A stretch of 6,064 bases of DNA, taken from Chloroflexota bacterium. GTDB lineage: Bacteria > Chloroflexota > Dehalococcoidia > Lucifugimonadales > Australimonadaceae. Both the position numbers and the translations under genes were made by a program. The notes under the pieces were generated by a model. The model saw only the letters and a program-made list of their open reading frames with translations, was not told the origin of the DNA and made no database searches. The DNA is taken from assembly GCA_027625205.1 (NCBI GenBank), contig JAQBVZ010000053.1, forward strand, positions 1 through 6,064. The letters run 5' to 3'. Below are positions 5,707 to 6,064 of the stretch, piece by piece; position 1 is the stretch's first letter, and every line of letters begins with the position of its first letter.

Positions 5707-6064
5707 TTAACCGCCTTTGATGAAGTCGATGATGATTTGATCGTGCTCTTCAGGTTTCTCCCACTGGGGCCAGTGAGCGCAGTCAAGTTGGTTGAAGAAC
5801 TTGGCGCCTGGAAGTATGCCCGCCAGATATTCACCATAGGCAGGGCTGATGCCAGGGTTTTTGTCCGTCCAATAGACCAAGGTTGGCACTTTGAGGGCCT
5901 GGAGCTGCTCCTCTGTATAGACTGAACGGGCTGGCGCCCACTCCCCTCCAATGTTGTATACCCGCTTGATGGATTCATAAATTTCAGGGAAGGAGTAGAG
6001 GCGCAACCTGATGTTGACCATTTCATCTGTCATGCGGTCAGGGCTGACCACAAGCCACTCCATG
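5707..6064 (-). CDS. Alpha/beta hydrolase, C-terminal part, meta-cleavage-product-hydrolase-like (cut by window edge)
   Basis: The last 118 or so residues of an alpha/beta hydrolase are visible. The frame is still open at the right edge, so the Met at 6063-6061 is probably internal; family members are about 270-290 residues. Counting from that Met, residues 1-50 look like a helical cap or lid. LKVPTLVYW (57-65) is a core strand, and DCAHWPQWEKPEE (94-106) holds the catalytic His97 in a His-Trp context typical of C-C hydrolases of the MhpC/BphD/HsaD group, which cleave ring-fission products of aromatic or steroid degradation. The nucleophile region lies outside the window. The segment where the triad acid usually sits reads WTDKNP (65-70), with Asn69 at the expected Asp position. 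The stop at 5709-5707 lies nine bases before apt, suggesting an operon. The fold is secure, the C-C hydrolase role is likely but not proven, and a plain esterase or epoxide hydrolase is the alternative. Confidence 0.85.
   Translation of the reverse strand, partial: MEWLVVSPDRMTDEMVNIRLRLYSFPEIYESIKRVYNIGGEWAPARSVYTEEQLQALKVPTLVYWTDKNPGISPAYGEYLAGILPGAKFFNQLDCAHWPQWEKPEEHDQIIIDFIKGG

Noticed and set aside
5571..6026. Minus-strand 151-codon frame overlapping apt and the hydrolase
   Set aside because: It is in another frame from both well-supported genes and has a serine-rich, low-information translation typical of a shadow frame.
1..6064. Mobile element, CRISPR, prophage or defence system
   Set aside because: No transposase, integrase, regularly spaced repeat, terminal repeat or defence-type domain was seen; all long frames are accounted for by metabolic genes.

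Overview
The window looks like ordinary bacterial chromosome of moderate-to-high GC. It holds five clear protein-coding genes (two run off the ends), one T-box riboswitch, and a strong hairpin terminator between convergent genes. The gene mix is a T-box-controlled citramalate synthase, an aldolase/short-chain dehydrogenase fusion, a zinc-free quinone-oxidoreductase-like enzyme, an extradiol-dioxygenase-like VOC protein and a meta-cleavage-hydrolase-like protein next to apt. This would fit a free-living Chloroflexota such as a Dehalococcoidia/SAR202-type lineage. That assignment is an inference from gene content; nothing here proves taxonomy.

Layout. Positions 1-447 (minus) hold the first 149 codons of an (R)-citramalate synthase gene (cimA). 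Positions about 501-770 (minus) are its T-box leader, with a sigma70-type promoter at 776-804 and an intrinsic terminator at 501-531. The specifier codon reads most naturally as AUC (isoleucine), which fits citramalate as the entry to isoleucine synthesis from pyruvate. A divergent promoter at 854-882 (plus) drives a 686-residue class II aldolase/short-chain dehydrogenase fusion (907-2967). After an 80-bp gap with two dyad symmetries comes a zinc-independent quinone oxidoreductase/zeta-crystallin-type gene (3048-4013). A hairpin at 4037-4069 with an A-tract on one side and a T-tract on the other can serve as terminator for both converging transcription units.

On the minus strand the right-hand block reads, in transcription order, an alpha/beta hydrolase (C-terminal part, >6064-5707), apt (5697-5179) and a two-domain VOC/extradiol-dioxygenase-like gene (5072-4092). 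The VOC protein keeps the 2-His-1-Glu metal triad of type I extradiol dioxygenases in its second domain. The hydrolase has a His-Trp active-site segment like that of meta-cleavage-product hydrolases. The two could therefore form consecutive ring-cleavage steps, with the purine-salvage gene apt lying between them.

I saw no rRNA or tRNA genes, CRISPR arrays, transposases, integrases or phage genes. I found no convincing wholly new system. The most worthwhile signals are the isoleucine T-box/cimA pair, the possible ring-cleavage pair interrupted by apt, the unusual active-site residues in the dehydrogenase and hydrolase, and a 9-mer shared upstream of both plus-strand genes.
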